Source: Solea solea (taxonomy: Eukaryota > Chordata > Actinopteri > Pleuronectiformes > Soleidae). Taken from it: a stretch of DNA of 64,000 bases. The stretch is from the NCBI RefSeq assembly GCF_958295425.1, contig NC_081142.1, forward strand, positions 23,124,469 to 23,188,468. Reading direction: 5' to 3'. Below are positions 48,126 to 61,944 of the stretch, one piece after another; positions within the stretch are counted from its first letter, which is position 1, and each line of letters starts with the position of its first letter. The notes beneath the pieces were generated by a model, which saw only the letters and a list, made by a program, of their open reading frames with translations, made no database searches and was not told the origin of the DNA. A program made the position numbers and the translations under genes.

Positions 48126-49717
48126 ACTTGTGTGATCACCTAAAGACTCTGATTGATCTGTCAAAAACTGGAGACAGGAAGTTGCCAACAGAAGGACAAA
48201 CTTACGGTGGTAATGTAATAATTTTACGGTTTTATCTCAATTCATTTCACTTCCCAAGTTAATTATATTCTGTCACTGTGATGGAGCAGAGGGGGAGGAG
48301 TTTTCTGTGACTGTTACTGTCAGCGTTTAACCCAAAATACAGTCTATTTCCAGACTCAGCTTAACAACACGTGACAAAAAAAGAGCAAGGTATTTTCAGA
48401 ATACTGTACACACCAACGCCTGTAAACACCTTTTTCCAAAAGTCCTGTCATTAAAGAGCACACTTTAAAAATAAAGAATCAAAAAGAAACTCAACCCCTG
48501 CCACTGACTTTGTCGCCGTCTCCACGACTTACTCCAACGCACGAGATGAGCTTCGTTTGTGATGGAGCTGAAAACCTGCCGTTAAAAAATGAAACGGAAC
48601 AAAAAGAAAGCCTGTGCCGACAACACGCGAGGCTGGTATTACTGCTGGAAAGGCAAAAATCAAAATGTTCCCTTGGCAGCAAAGCTGCTGATTACATTTT
48701 GTGGTAGGGCCTTTTAATTACAGCACACAGTTTTCTGTAATTATGGTGCAATTAGACAGCGACAATACAGTATATTACAGCAAATTACAAGTCAGAGAAG
48801 CAACCAATTCTGCAGTGAAAGGGGGAGGAGAAAAAAAATCTCTGTTTTATTTGTATTGCTGTTTTCTGTAATCATTGAAATCTCAATGATTGGAATCCAG
48901 ACAGAAAATCAGTTGGAAATGTCAACATTTTGTTTCGTCCCAGTGAGCACAGAGCACAGAGCTCGCACACTCACTCAGGTCAGAGAGCTCGTGTCTGCTC
49001 ACACGCCACCGTATTGAGTTTCACTGCATCAAATAAAAGAGCAAAGGCCCGAGACAAACTGGAGCTCTCGCGGCGACACTTCCTGACAACACAGCTGCTC
49101 GCTCACCGCCCTCAAAAAAATACTGTTAAATATGAACGCCGCCGCCGCCTCCACCGTGTCTCCAGGCAGCGTGGACACGCATTCACATTCCCTCACGCCT
49201 CCAACTCCTGCAAACAAAAGTGTGTCTGCAGGCAGGCGCGTCATTACAACCTGACTCTGAACCAGAGCTTCTCATCAGAACAGATTTAGGCCTCGAGTGT
49301 CGGGTTTAACGATTTATGGAAAATGTCTAATTATGATTATTCTGACATACAAAAATATGGACTTTTTTGGAAGACTTTCCTCAAGATTTTAAAGTGTTTC
49401 TATGAGAATTTGTGCTCAGGTCTGACTCACAATCTCTGTCCCAAACGTGCCGGATGGGGTTAAAGGTCAGAGCTCAGTGCAGGCCAGTCAAGTTCTTCCA
49501 CACCAAACTCAAACTGTGTCTTTAAAGTCCTCAAGAAGCATAGCATTGTCCAAAATGTCTTATGATTGTCCTCCATTGGAGATAAAGGGGCCAAGATTGT
49601 AACCCGTGAATTCAGGTGTCCACATAGCGTGTGTCTATAATTTGATTTGCCTCGGTTCATTAAATACCGAGGTTTTTAGGTTTAAGGCAAAATGGGGCAC
49701 GACCAGACGAGATACTA

Positions 49718-49865
49718 TATCAATTAAATTTTATTTGAATAGCACCAATTCATAACATACATTACCTCAGGGCACTTTTCCGAGTAAGGTCAAGAACTTT
49801 CAATTATTATAAAGAGACTCGACAGGACAAGTGCTTGGCGACAGTGGAGAGGAAAAAAACCTCAA
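49718..49865 (-). repeat. LINE-tail-like repeat, minus orientation
   Basis: The plus strand reads AATTTTATTTGAATAGCACC, ACATTACCTCAGGGCACTTT, then TAAGGTCAAGAACTTTC and GCTTGGCGACAGTGGAGAGG. This is the same family as 26506-26800. Confidence 0.55.
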
Positions 49866-52850
49866 AATATTAATTGAAACAAAAATGCAAGGATGTAAAA
49901 TGGATGAACATTTCGTGGACAAAAACTATGACGGAAACGTTCGGCGACGACAGTTTTTCACGGACGAAAGCGAGACTATGAGGAAATGTTAACACTTTTG
50001 TCAACAAATAAAAACTAGGCGAACCGGGAAAAGATCCAATCAGAACTAATCTCTTTGCGAGCTACGGAGGTTAGTTTGATGTCAACGCGGAGGGGGACAC
50101 GCGACGAAAGAAAGAAAGAGAAGAGACGACAAACGGTTGAATTTCACGTACGATGTTACAGAAGAACGAAACACTTCGCAAACCACGCAGAGACAAAGTC
50201 AGAGGAGAAAACCACAGCGGACTTGAAGCCACATTTGGAGGCGAGTCGTCCAGAAATCTAAAAACTAAAACATGCATCACTTATCTATGTATAAACAAAA
50301 CTTAAATACGACTCCCTGCGTTTGTCCGAGAACTGCCCCACTTCCCTCTGAATGTCTGTGAAACCTCATTCATAGCAGCACATTCAGAGAGAATATTCTG
50401 TTTAACGTGACCCCTGCCACTTCCAAGTGTTGCCGCATTTAAGACAAATGTTGGAGTGTGTCGCATGTTGCTGCACAGACTTAGTCACTCACATCCCAGT
50501 GCAACGGCCGTCAACATACTAATGCGCGATGTGCAGACAGACAGACAGGCAGACAGACAGGCAGACTGGCTGAGAGCAGGACGGCCCCTCAGCCCCTCAG
50601 TCTGATGATAAACAAGCCTGTTGGTGTATGAATGATGACACCCATTCAAAAGAATCCCAGCCCTCCCGTGATCTCCACTTTAATGCACCATCCAGCCTGG
50701 CTCAGTGAAATGAAAGAAAAGAGCACTTGTCTGAGACCATGAATCCTGTCATAACAGTCAGGTGGGAGCCCCCCCGCCCCCCGCCCCCCCGACACACACG
50801 CCTCAGTGCATTCAGCGGGGGCGTGTTCAGACTCGTCCGTTTCCTGGCCGACTTCACAGACAGCCGGTGTTGTGAATCTGCCTTGGAGGTCCACAGACTC
50901 CTCTGTCACAGCTGCACTCACTGCTTCAACAAGGCGATGATGGACGTTTTAAACATTTCTTTGTCTGGCGCATCATCGACGCTCACCAGCATCAAGAACA
51001 CGGATCTCTCCGGGGGCCTGCTGCCACACAACATCCTCACACAGAAGCAGTTTCTAAAATGATTTCTGTGCACAGCATCAATCCATTCTACCTGTTTTTT
51101 AGTCGGCTTTCTGCAGGGAAGCTTTCATTTGCTTCTCAAGAGCTCGGGTTAATGGAAGCAAACGTGTCCTGCTCGTTTACTTAAAGCAGAATTTTCCTAA
51201 TCGTAATAATTCACATAGATCGTAGGACTGTCTGTCTGCAGAAAACCAGACTTGCAAGATCAGGGCCGCCAAACTCCTTGGAGTCCTCGGAATTAGGAGG
51301 TCTCACAAAGTCAAGTACTGGGTATTAGGAGAGGGGAATCCCAGGTTGCCTCAAAACCTGGTCCACGATACCAATAATATCACGATACAACGATTCTGTT
51401 TTCTGTTTGCACGATATCTGTCTAACTGAAGAAAACAAAACATTAGCGTTAAAAGTGTAGGATTTCTCTATTTATTAACAATATAAAGAACAAAAATCCT
51501 GCTGTAAACTCTCTCTTGAAAAAGAGGAGGCGACTGTCTGACCGAGTAAGGCGCGACACACGAGTAAAACATCAAACTTCAAATGTTGATGACTGAAAAA
51601 CACCGGCCTCATGTTCGCTGGGATAAATTCTCTATGCGTGTATTTGCACTTGTTATAAAGGCATTGTTGCTGGTTTGTTTTTCCATGGCTTGTGTTCGCT
51701 GAGCTGCGTTGAGCACGAATGCACGCGGCCAGGACAGCGTCAGCGGTGAGTTCTAACAACAGTAACATTTAAGCGGTAAACACAAGGGGGAGCTCTGTAG
51801 AGGGAAAAGTCAAAAAACCATCTACAGATATCGCAGGAAATATTATTCTCTGCGTACAACACCTCCTATGCAGTGTAAAGTCATGGACTTCACTTCATTC
51901 ACACTTGGTCCACTTGGTCAAACAAGAGCTATATCATTTGGGTGGAATTTTATTGGCTATGTATTGACTTTTTGGCTTTTTATCGCCATTATAGTCAATA
52001 ACTTACCTCGTAAAGTGTAGTGGCAAGTTATTCAATATAACAGGCAATAAAAAAAAAAAATAATAATAAGTCAATAAAAATCCAATAAAAAAAGGAAAAG
52101 GAGGAGGAGGTCAGTGAATCCAGTCAAACAAACAAACAAACAAGAGAGTCACAGGCCAAATATGTTTTGGTCAAATCAGATTGCAGAAAAAAAATACCAT
52201 TATTGCACCATGAGAAAATTCTACAGGTGCATGATGTGAAATGAAGGTGTCAAGCGACACTTTTATTGACTCAGAACTCAAGGATTCTAGGAACGAATAT
52301 GTGAAGATATTCTTTGTTTAAATATATTCCAAACATATTCAACTCTGGAGTATTTTGTCACTACAGCGTGTTGAGCTTAGAGGAGCAGCTTCAAGATGCA
52401 TTCAAGGAATCCCATAAATGTTCTTGCAGCTGTTGCTGGGAACCGTGTTTCCACCAAGTGGAGTGGTTTGGTACAGTACATTTTTTTTTTTGTGTGTCCA
52501 TTTTTCCAATTTTTCTGTACCTTTCCCTTGGGTTACCAGAGTAATGGCACAGTATGGGTGAAGCGATGGAGCTTAAAGTCAATCCTAAGTGTTACAGGAA
52601 GACAGCGGGGGGCAGATACAACTGGACCCGTTCCAGTTAATACCAGAGCTGAAGAGTTTTGGATGAAATATTTGAATCATCGAATAGTCGTGTCCATCCT
52701 GAGCTCAGAATGTGTCATCCTTTTTGAGCGACACATCTTCTCGTCACCACTTATGTGACAGAGCCCAAATCAGAAGAAGGGTCAGTTTGTGCTTCCTCTG
52801 GCTCAGTAGGGTTCAGATGGATAAATGTGGCCTGATTAGCATTCTCAACT

Positions 52851-52860
52851 GAGAGAGAGA

Positions 52861-52916
<56 letters not shown>

Positions 52917-52922
52917 GAGAGA
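52851..52922. repeat. (GA)n microsatellite (~72 bp)
   Basis: A GA array with three single-base interruptions. Ser-Leu repeats on the minus strand are artefacts. Confidence 0.97.
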
Positions 52923-53605
52923 AAAGTAAGAGAAGAGTAAAATGGCTGTTGGACTCAAACTTGTTGATGTGGAGTGCTCTCCCCGGGGCGGTCGCAAGTG
53001 TCAGTGCCATTTTTGCAATCACTTCTAGTCACTGTTTTACTGCTCTAATAACTGACAAGACCTTAGAGTAAGATTGTATAACATGTTAGGTTTTATAATG
53101 ACTGAGGTAACCATGACGACAGGGCCCAGTCACACTTTGGCATTCTCGGAAATAACAGACCACATTGACGTAAAATGATAGTCTTGTTCTTGGGTATTAG
53201 ATATGAATCTATTGTAAAACGGCTTGGACTGTCAGAGACAGCGGCAAATTCATTTCCTCAGGAGCTGCCAGTCAAGGTGTTAATGAGGAGTTCCCACACC
53301 AAATTCAAGGATTTTCCAGGATCAATTCTCTCAAATTCAAGGGCCAAATGAGCTTAAGATGGGAGGACAACTTGTAAGAGCGTCTTCGTCCATGATGGCG
53401 TCCACTTTTATTGATTTGCTGCACGCACCTGGACAAGTGATTGTCCTCAGGATCTCGGGTCAAAGCCAGTCTTTGTACATTCTCTTTGGTGAGACAGAGA
53501 TCTTGGAACTTTCATTTCATCACGTCAAGACATCACGTCATCATTTGCTCGCTCTTGTAATAACTTTACTCGCTCATTGTTCTGAACGGAATCTCACGTC
53601 AACAG

Positions 53606-53607
<2 letters not shown>

Positions 53608-53634
<27 letters not shown>
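53608..53634. repeat. (GA)13 microsatellite
   Basis: A perfect GA run. Confidence 0.95.
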
Positions 53635-53638
<4 letters not shown>

Positions 53639-53994
53639 AGACAGTGTCCACAAAACTAAATACAGCTAGGTAGCTGAGCTAGCCTATCACACAAGTTTAG
53701 CCCAAAAATGTTAAAAAGAAAATAATAATAAGAATAATTCACCAGCCTATAGTGCCAGCCAAATAAAGCTAATTAAAATGTTCTGTCTCATGTACTTAAT
53801 CTGTGGAACAAGTAAAATAAGAACAACGTGGAGCTTACAGTACCACCATTTCTTGGCTGGGAGCCAAATCTCCACTGGTTGCTTGGCAACTGCTCCGAGA
53901 ACCAAGAACTGTTGGCTGATATCTTGGACTGAAATCAAGTCATGTCAATCAAAAAAAAAAAAACTGTGACCAGAGGATTCCGTTGTGGAGATTT

Positions 53995-54010
53995 CCCCCC
54001 CCCCCCCCCC
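53995..54010. repeat. C16 homopolymer
   Basis: A run of sixteen C residues on the plus strand. Confidence 0.95.
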
Positions 54011-54944
54011 TGAAGTATAAGTCATAAAAATAAACTTCTTTCTTACAACTAAAAACTAGAAATGTGTTTCAATGCCATTTTCTTCTACACAATTGTTTTC
54101 TCCAGACACATGAGCACGAAAAAGAAATTCAATATTCCACAGGACAGAAATATTGGATTTTTGAGGTCATCTTTGTGTCAAAGTGAACATGGATTGAGAA
54201 TGTTATTGAGAAACGTTATCATAAGAATGGGACGGATGAAGAGTTGAAGGCCCAAACATTGCCATTGCAGAGGCATTAAAACAAGTCATAGTATTAACAA
54301 ACTAAGTTGAATATTAGTTGCACTCCCTCCTGTAAGCTGCCTCTAAAAACGTATTATTTTGTAGAATTTATTTAATTCGATCCATTTTACAGATTCAACC
54401 TGAACTTGAATAATTCATAGTTTGCAGAGTGTTACCACGGCACTGATTTTCTTTTACATATTTATGATTTAAAATCAAATTTGTACCATTTTTTTCCTCT
54501 AAAACTGTGCACTCCCTCCCTCCAGATTTTCTATGCTATTCCACCACTTTTACAAACCACACGTCATCATATATTCAGACCTGTCGACTCAGGTTCTCTT
54601 TTCTGTTGTTTTCCCAAGTCAGCTGTAGTGAATATAGTGAATATTTAATGGGACAAAAACATTGTAATTGAAAAATAATTCCAAGAAGGTTTGCAATAAC
54701 ATTATTAATGACATATTTAAAAGATACAAATAGTTTATTGATAATTGCATAGGTAACATTTCCATAGTGGCTACAACAGCAAGCATTTGGTTAAAGAACT
54801 TTATGTGCGTTTGTGGAATTAATAAAATATTTAAATGTTCCCTGAATGCACCTCTAGCTGCTCCTCTAAGCTCCTCTTGCTTTTAGAACAGTTGTTTTGG
54901 TTATTAATCGTCACGATAAAATCAAATTTGCACACAAAATTAGA

Positions 54945-55065
54945 CCCATGGCCAAGTGAAAGGGGAACTGGGCTTATAAGTGGAGGGTTGTCTGTTCAAA
55001 TCCCCAACAGTCATTGCTCCACCGAGCACTGCTCAGTAGCTGCCCCCTGCTCCTAACTCTAGGAC
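54945..55065 (+). mobile_element. Degenerate SINE family B copy
   Basis: GGAGGGTTGTCTGTTCAAATCC is a decayed box B. It is followed by ATTGCTCCACCGAGCACTGC and AGCTGCCCCCTGCTCC, in the position of the family B body. The head is weak. Confidence 0.35.
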
Positions 55066-57689
55066 AGTTCTCCCATGTTGTCGGTTTACATTAAGCCTTT
55101 TTGGGGGGTTAGGCTTAAGGATCTTTTTGGTACGGCCTGTATACCTCTACACTTTGTAGCTTTTGTATTCTGTTATGAGTTTTATATCATGAAATTGTTT
55201 TGTCTCTGTATTTGTGCTGCTATCTTGACCAGGACTCTAGAGTATGTGGTCTCTGAAGGCCGTGCATCGCAGTCAGATGACAGGTATAGACTCCTTTAGG
55301 CCGACGTAGAGCAGCAGAAATTTCAAAGCAGAAAATGAACATCAATTATTCATGAACAGCGAGATCACTACTTATTGCGAACACATCAGTCACACAGTGT
55401 ATTCCTCACATTATCTAGGAGGGAAGCTCCGTTTAAAATGTCAGCGCCGCACTACAAAGGGCGAAACATATTAATCCACACAGACCTCAGTTAGTTACAG
55501 ATGACGCCCTAAATAACCGAGGCAGAGAAATGAAATGCTAACAATTTCCATCTATTTTGAACGGCGCTTCTAAAAGCTGGTGGCGGCGGAAAGGAGACTT
55601 TGAATTTCTAAATCAAAGCAGAAAGGGGTGAAACGCTCTCTTCATGTGGAAACCACATTACCAGGTTTAATAATCATCTTCAGCTTGATCTCCATACGGC
55701 TGCTGGGCCTAAAGGTCTCACTGAGGCTTCAGACGTCACTCACACACACATGGACTTTTCCTTGTGTGTGTGTGTGTCTTGGTGAAAACACAACACCTCT
55801 CTGAGCTGTCAGTGAAGTATTCACGAGCACACAATTAATACACACAATAAAAGAAACGGTGAAAACAAGGTGAAATCTGGAGCGCAAATCTCACAAAGGT
55901 GGGATTAGCTCCATTAGTGCAGGAATCTCAGGGGCAATTAAGCCGCCACAAGTAAAGCCCTGACTCAGATTCCAGCGAGTGGCAGAGTGACAGGAGGTTT
56001 GGGAGGTGCTGGAGAAGAAGAGGACGAGGAGAAGGAGGGGAACACACTTTAGAAAAGCTCTTAATGCGAGGGTCAAAAGTAGCTTGTCAGCGCGCGGAGA
56101 AAGCAGTGATGAGGTGACGACCTCCTCCAGCAGCCAACACTGGCTCACACGGACTTAGCGGAAGAAGGAAATTTACTTTCTGCCCTGCCCTGCGATTTCC
56201 TCCACACGCTCTCTTATTCACACACATAACTGTGAAGCTTTCTTTTTTTCTGTTTGTTCTAACATTGTTTGGTTGAACAGAAGGAAGTCGCCACAAACAT
56301 CACAGCCAAGGAAACGTCACTTCACTTCAGTTCTGTTTAAAAAAGGATTCATCCATCACTCAATCAATCTATTTTTCATGGTTAGTCGTTTTTAAATAAT
56401 CAAACCAAGTTCACTGGTTTTCAGCTTCTTAAATGTGTCAATGTTTCTTTGTTCCGTATAACAAAGAAGTCATTAAAACAGAATCGTTTTGGGTTTGTGA
56501 ACAAACACCAGTGTGAAGTTTGTTGAGTTTCATAGTTTTCGATTGATTATAAATCAGCTGATTTCCAGCGCTTTAAACACATTTATTCGACCATCTGTCA
56601 TAAAAACATGAATACTTTAGAAATCTTTGAAAAACTTGTTTGAAACTAAAACTTTTATTGTTTTTTATTCAGCAAATAAACTTTATTCACCTTTATTCAA
56701 ATGAATCATTAAGAAATGCAAGTAAATAACTATCATTTATCGTCTTAATCAAGAAATAATAATGTGCTTTACTATTTTATCTGTTTTTTGTAAAAAAAAA
56801 TGAATTGTTAAAATGAATTTACAACAATAACAATTATATTTTAGCATTAAAATTATAATTTCACTTAAACAGCTTCCACATACTGGTGTATTAACCATTA
56901 CAGAAACATAAAAAACTGATTTGGATGATTACCAATGCTGTTAATTTAGGGTAACTGTGGTAAAAACACTCTGATGTCTCAGAAGATTAAGTTTTCTTTC
57001 CCAGATCATCACCAAAATCCTGATCATTTTCTCCCTTGGCAGTCAGAAACATACAGAAACCGTAACTAAGTCTCCACATCTTGTCTGGAGAGGAACTCCT
57101 GGGTCTGAACCTCTATCTTCAGCCCGTGCTCCTTCCTCAGCCTCACTGTCAGCGGCGGTTGTCATCGCTGCACACGAGGCAAACACAGACCTCAACTGTT
57201 CCCGTCCGTGGTTCCCCGGTGGTGAAACGAGCTCCCGAGTCCCTCATCTCTCTCCTGACACGTCAGACTAAAGCCCTGTATATACTCAACCTCCACAGAC
57301 ACAGAGGTGTTTACGAACGTCACATAATGTGCTGCGATATGCTCCGCAGGTGTATGAGCGAACTGAGAAGGATGTCAAGCAGATATGGTGTGCTTCAGAC
57401 GCACACAGTGTGGTTACATGCAGTGTTTCTAATGATGTGTTTGTGTTTTGGTAGAAATGTGCCGTCACAACGTAGATGAAGATAAAAGATGTAATGTAAT
57501 GTAATGTTTCGGAAAGATAAGAAAAGCGCTTTTCCTTTGATATTCCTTGATTTAGACGGTTTGAGTTTTGTTTTACACACCTCGCACATCTTAGATGTAG
57601 ACTTTGGGAAGTCTAGCTTTCATGTTCTGTTGCTTTTGTTTATTATTCCATAAAAGACGGAGTTTTAGGGCCAAACTGATTATTCAAGC

Positions 57690-57795
57690 AATAAGTGGTT
57701 GAGCAAGTTGTCTTTCAGTTTGTGGGTTCTATTCCCGCCTCCACTAGCCCACATGCCAATGTGTCCTTGGGCAAGACACTTAACCCTTTAACCCT
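57690..57795 (+). mobile_element. tRNA-derived SINE (family B) fragment, plus orientation
   Basis: AAGTGGTTGAGCAAGTTGTC, then TTTCAGTTTGTGGGTTCTATTC (box B region), then CCAATGTGTCCTTGGGCAAG and ACACTTAACCC. It shares the order of the copies at 2938-3127 and 30600-30790. It is truncated where the AAAGGGTTAA repeat begins. Confidence 0.6.
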
Positions 57796-58090
57796 TTGCT
57801 TTTGCCAATTTTCCCATAACTTTCCATATTTGGCAGTTATTTACAATGTACTGCAGGTTAAAATAGTGATTTAACAATTTAAAATTAAGAAAAACTAAAA
57901 GTTATACACATTTGTTTGAGTCTTTGTCTCAATGTCCAAAAATGGAAAGCCAGCTTCCTGCAACAGTGCAAGTCAAATTACCGTAATAACCACACACCGG
58001 CTTTGACGTGGAACTTCTCAGCTTTCTGACACCGGAAATCGGAATTTTTCCGATAGCACAAACTGGCGCGGAACTATGGGAGCCCATCTC
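57778..58090 (-). repeat. Dispersed repeat 'AAAGGGTTAA', copy 3 (inverted)
   Basis: The reverse complement reads CAGTTTGTGCTATCGGAAAA, GCTGAGAAGTTCCACGTCAA, GTGTGGTTATTACGGTAAT and CAGGAAGCTGG, then TGCAGTACATTGTAAATAAC, ending GGGTTAAAGGGTTAAG. The block order equals copies 1 and 2, and the far end is truncated. Confidence 0.7.
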
Positions 58091-61000
58091 CACCAGATAA
58101 AACTTAGCCTTGATAATTCAAATTTCCTCAAAGTAAGTCATAATTATGAGATAAAAGGTTGAAATTATGAGATAAAAAGTCAGTGGTCGTTTTCACAGAG
58201 GGAGCCACTCTGATATTAGCAGTTAAAACAGTTTATGACGTCAGACATGACAACGATCAGCTGCTCCACAGAAGACAGGCTGCATTAAACACGTGGAACA
58301 TGATAAAGAATCTGACGACATATCAGTGACACGTCGTGCACTGGCCGGCACTCAGCCGGCATGTCATCGTTTGCCTCAGCAGGCGACCGTCATTTCCCTG
58401 GATTTGAGTACGTTTGCCTCCACCCTCATTTAAACCAGCACTTCCTACTTCAAGCTCTCGTACTTCACTGAATCTACACTGGAGCAGATTCAGAGTGCAG
58501 GTGACAGGTGAACAAATATGTAGTTAAATAAAAAAGAATAAAGAAAGGTATCCAGCCTGGGAGCCAAACACTGACAACATGACAGACTTTTCTGTGGCGA
58601 CTTTAAACTACCAACTAATATGTGAATTACGGTTATTTTTATGAAGGATTCCGGTATTTTACGACACCTATTGTTATTGAATTCACCTTTTCAATACCCA
58701 ATTTTTTTTGTTTTTTTGTAAAACAGTACATTCTAAAATGTTAAAAATTTTAAATTTCAGCATTAAAAAATATCATTTAAGTTAAAGCTTATACTGTATT
58801 AACCGCTATAACCGACACAGAAATTGTGGAAATTTGACTTGTTTTTCTGAAGAAATGTCATGTTTTGTAAAAAGAAGAAGTTCTTGTTGTTTAAAGGTTA
58901 TTATTTTGTTATTTTTACTGGTCAAATTGTGCTGTATGTGGCCACTGAACTAAAATGAGTTTAAGTCCCCTGCTGTAGCAGATTGTTGTTATGGGTTTTT
59001 TTCTCCAAAAAGAATAAAGAAAAGTTTCCACCCTGGGAGCCAGAGACTCAGCCTCTCTGACAACATGACAGACTTTTGTGTTTATAAACTCTAATCACTC
59101 TCCTGCATAAAACCTGTCCTGAGACAATGTGGTGTCTTTAAACTAGAGTGACGACTCACATTACAGTTCAATAAATAAATAAATATGTGAATTAAGGTTT
59201 ATTTTCACAATTATTATGATTTAACCACTAACCGCCGACATAACAAGAATTATTAAAAATAAAGGATTTGCATAATAAGTGGAAAGTAAAATGTTTTTTC
59301 CAGAGTTGAAGTCCTGTAACCTCACAGTTGAAAGTTATTTAAATGACTCCACTGTGGCACAGAGGTGTTGCACTCTGCAGTGTTGTCCAAAAACTGAGCA
59401 TGCAATCATTTATGAAATCATTAACAGGCTCAACCCTGACCACAGACAACATTTAATTATATACGATAAATATAAGATATAACACATTACTGTGCCCCCA
59501 CACTGCAATATTAACTGTATATATGTTCTGAGCTGGACTATTTTACTTAAAATGGACACATTTTAATAACCATGACACATATATCTTATATAAACTTTAG
59601 CTTGAGGTCAATTGTTGTAGGTTTTATGCAGATTTTAAGAAATCAGTGCAGCCAGTGGCCGATATTTTTGACCCAAAGAGCCAATATTCTTTTATCATTA
59701 CATTGTATTGTATTTTATTATATTTCGAGGTTTGCATTTGACCTCGAGTGTCAGAAAGGCGCCAACATGTAAAATGTATTATTATTATTCTTGTACAGTA
59801 CTTTTTAAACCAAATAAAAACAACATAAAAACAAAATACTTAATGCACCAACTGTCTTGTTTCTTCACTCTTCTCTCTACATGTTTCTGTTGTGATAAAC
59901 TCAGCATTCAAACGACGCATCTGGATCTTTTTTTTTTTGTAAAATACAACCTGTGATTCCACAATTAAACCCCAATACCAGTTGAGCGTATGATCTGTTC
60001 ACGCTCCATTTTCAGGATCTTCTGACTTTGATCCACAGTTTGAGTTTTTCTCAGCAGCTGCAGGCTACAGCTGCGACACGTGTGCTGCGCTGAAAGCTTT
60101 CCATCATCGTCCCGGTGCCAAAGAGTGACAGCTCATCACAGCTAAACGCCCGTCATCCAGTGGCTCCGACATCAGTGGTGATGAAATACTTAAGAGAGGC
60201 CGACGAAGGACATTAGCATCGACTACCGTTCAACACCACAGTCACCTTTAGCACAGGAGCTGCAGGACTGTGTGAGTTGATGCTTAAACAATGATCCTCA
60301 AAAGTTTTCAGGATGATTGAATACCACTTTTTCATATCACAGACTAAACAATACCGATTTCACAAGCTCTAGATGACCAATATTAGTACATAAATGACTA
60401 ATAGTGAATTGTTTCACGATTTCTCGTTTGTCATATTTAAAAAGTAGGTTTGGAGACAAAAGCTGAGTGTCCAGTGTTCAGAGTTCCTTTAAAAAACTTA
60501 CTTATGTGTTCCTAGCGTCTAAAAATGTCACCTTCCCAAAAACTACGTTAAAAATATTATATATTAATATTGTATCAAATATAACGCGTATCAAATATTA
60601 ATAAAAAAAAATGAAATTCTAATCCTTTAAAGGCCAGTATGTTTACACAACTCCACTGTTGTTTTATCTGGGAAAAAAACTAAATTTCCATAAAATACAT
60701 TTGAAGGAGAATTTGATAGTAATTATTATTATTAGACCCTGAGATGGGTCAATGATTGGCAGAAACATTGAATTTGATGCATTGTTATTGTCAGATTAAA
60801 AAAAAACAAGAATTTACTAATTTGCTCCTAGCGGCAGAAAATGTCACCTCAGTGACAAATTAGTATATTCTTGCGTAGCTAAGTCATTTTAGGCTCATTT
60901 AAGGAACCGAGATGACATTTCTAAAGTTTACCAAAAATTAATATTGTCTGGTAAATTTGAGCTATAAACATTAAACACAGCCAAAAATGCCTCAACAATG

Positions 61001-61460
61001 GTAGAAAATGTCCCTATGGGAACTCTTAAGGGTTCAAGAAATGCACACCAGGACCTTCTTCCTCTTGAGTAGAGGTGTCCTGACCACCTGGTGGGGGATT
61101 TGCTCTGCTGCTGAACCAGGAGGCCCCTGCACAGAGTGGTACATTCACCCAGAACACCCTCTCCCAGCCAGCAGCAGCAGAGTAAGAAGCCAAAACACTT
61201 CAGATCACAACAATCCACTCGAAAAGCAAACAACTGAAGAGGAGCTTCTGTCCTCAAAGCATCTGGATTTACACATCTAAACCATTTCTATCAATCACTA
61301 CATTCTCCTGTACACTGACTGAGCCTCCATCACATGTTTGCAGGCATCGCTCCGTAGTTCTGCGCACGTGACAAATAGAGAACCACTAAATCCATGTGAG
61401 CAGACGGCCACTTTCAGCACAAACACATCACAAGTCGCTGCTGAACGGCACTGGGCTTAC

Positions 61461-61607
61461 CTGCGTGCAGCTCCATGGGGGGAAACAGCAGAATCCTGAG
61501 GGGAATTAATGCTGGCAGCCTTCAGCTCGCTTCCTCACAGTGACAGAACAATTCCTCAACAAAAGCCCATAAAACAATTCCACTGCAAGTCAGCGGATCA
61601 CTGAGCC
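61461..61607 (-). other. Candidate noncoding 5' exon of ptprf
   Basis: On the minus strand a consensus-quality donor, CACGCAG|GTAAGCC, falls at 61461/61460. Upstream of it are two possible acceptors: CACCCCCCCAG|GG (exon start 61607) and TGACTTGCAG|TG (exon start 61582). If spliced to 35011, the ATG at the end of this exon would open a nine-codon uORF (MELHAGVAL) ending before the main ATG. This fits the expectation that LAR genes have upstream noncoding exons, but the evidence is splice-site text only. It could equally be chance. Confidence 0.28.
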
Positions 61608-61653
61608 CTGGGGGGGTGTGGGGGGTCAGCCACAGGTGGAGGCTCCACAGATC

Positions 61654-61654
61654 T

Positions 61655-61688
<34 letters not shown>

Positions 61689-61692
61689 CAGC
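61654..61692. repeat. (CAG)n microsatellite
   Basis: An almost perfect CAG run (one TAG interruption) on the plus strand, just upstream of the candidate exon in gene orientation. Confidence 0.95.
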
Positions 61693-61944
61693 GGTGATTG
61701 ATCTGAGCACAGATCAGCCAGCTCTCCTTGTGGCTGCTGGTGCAGGTTCGAGCGGTTGAGCTCTCCTGGGAGGGAAGAGCAGAGAACAGATTGCAGCCCA
61801 GTGAGCAGGGCTGGCCATTCAGCAGCCAGTGCCTCTGTGCATGATGTCAGAGGTGTTGGGTTTCAGCCGGAGGCTGAGGGGAAGGGCTCTGCTGAGGGTT
61901 TGACCCATGCAGCACAGGTAAGCTAAGACAGTCTCCTCCCTGCA

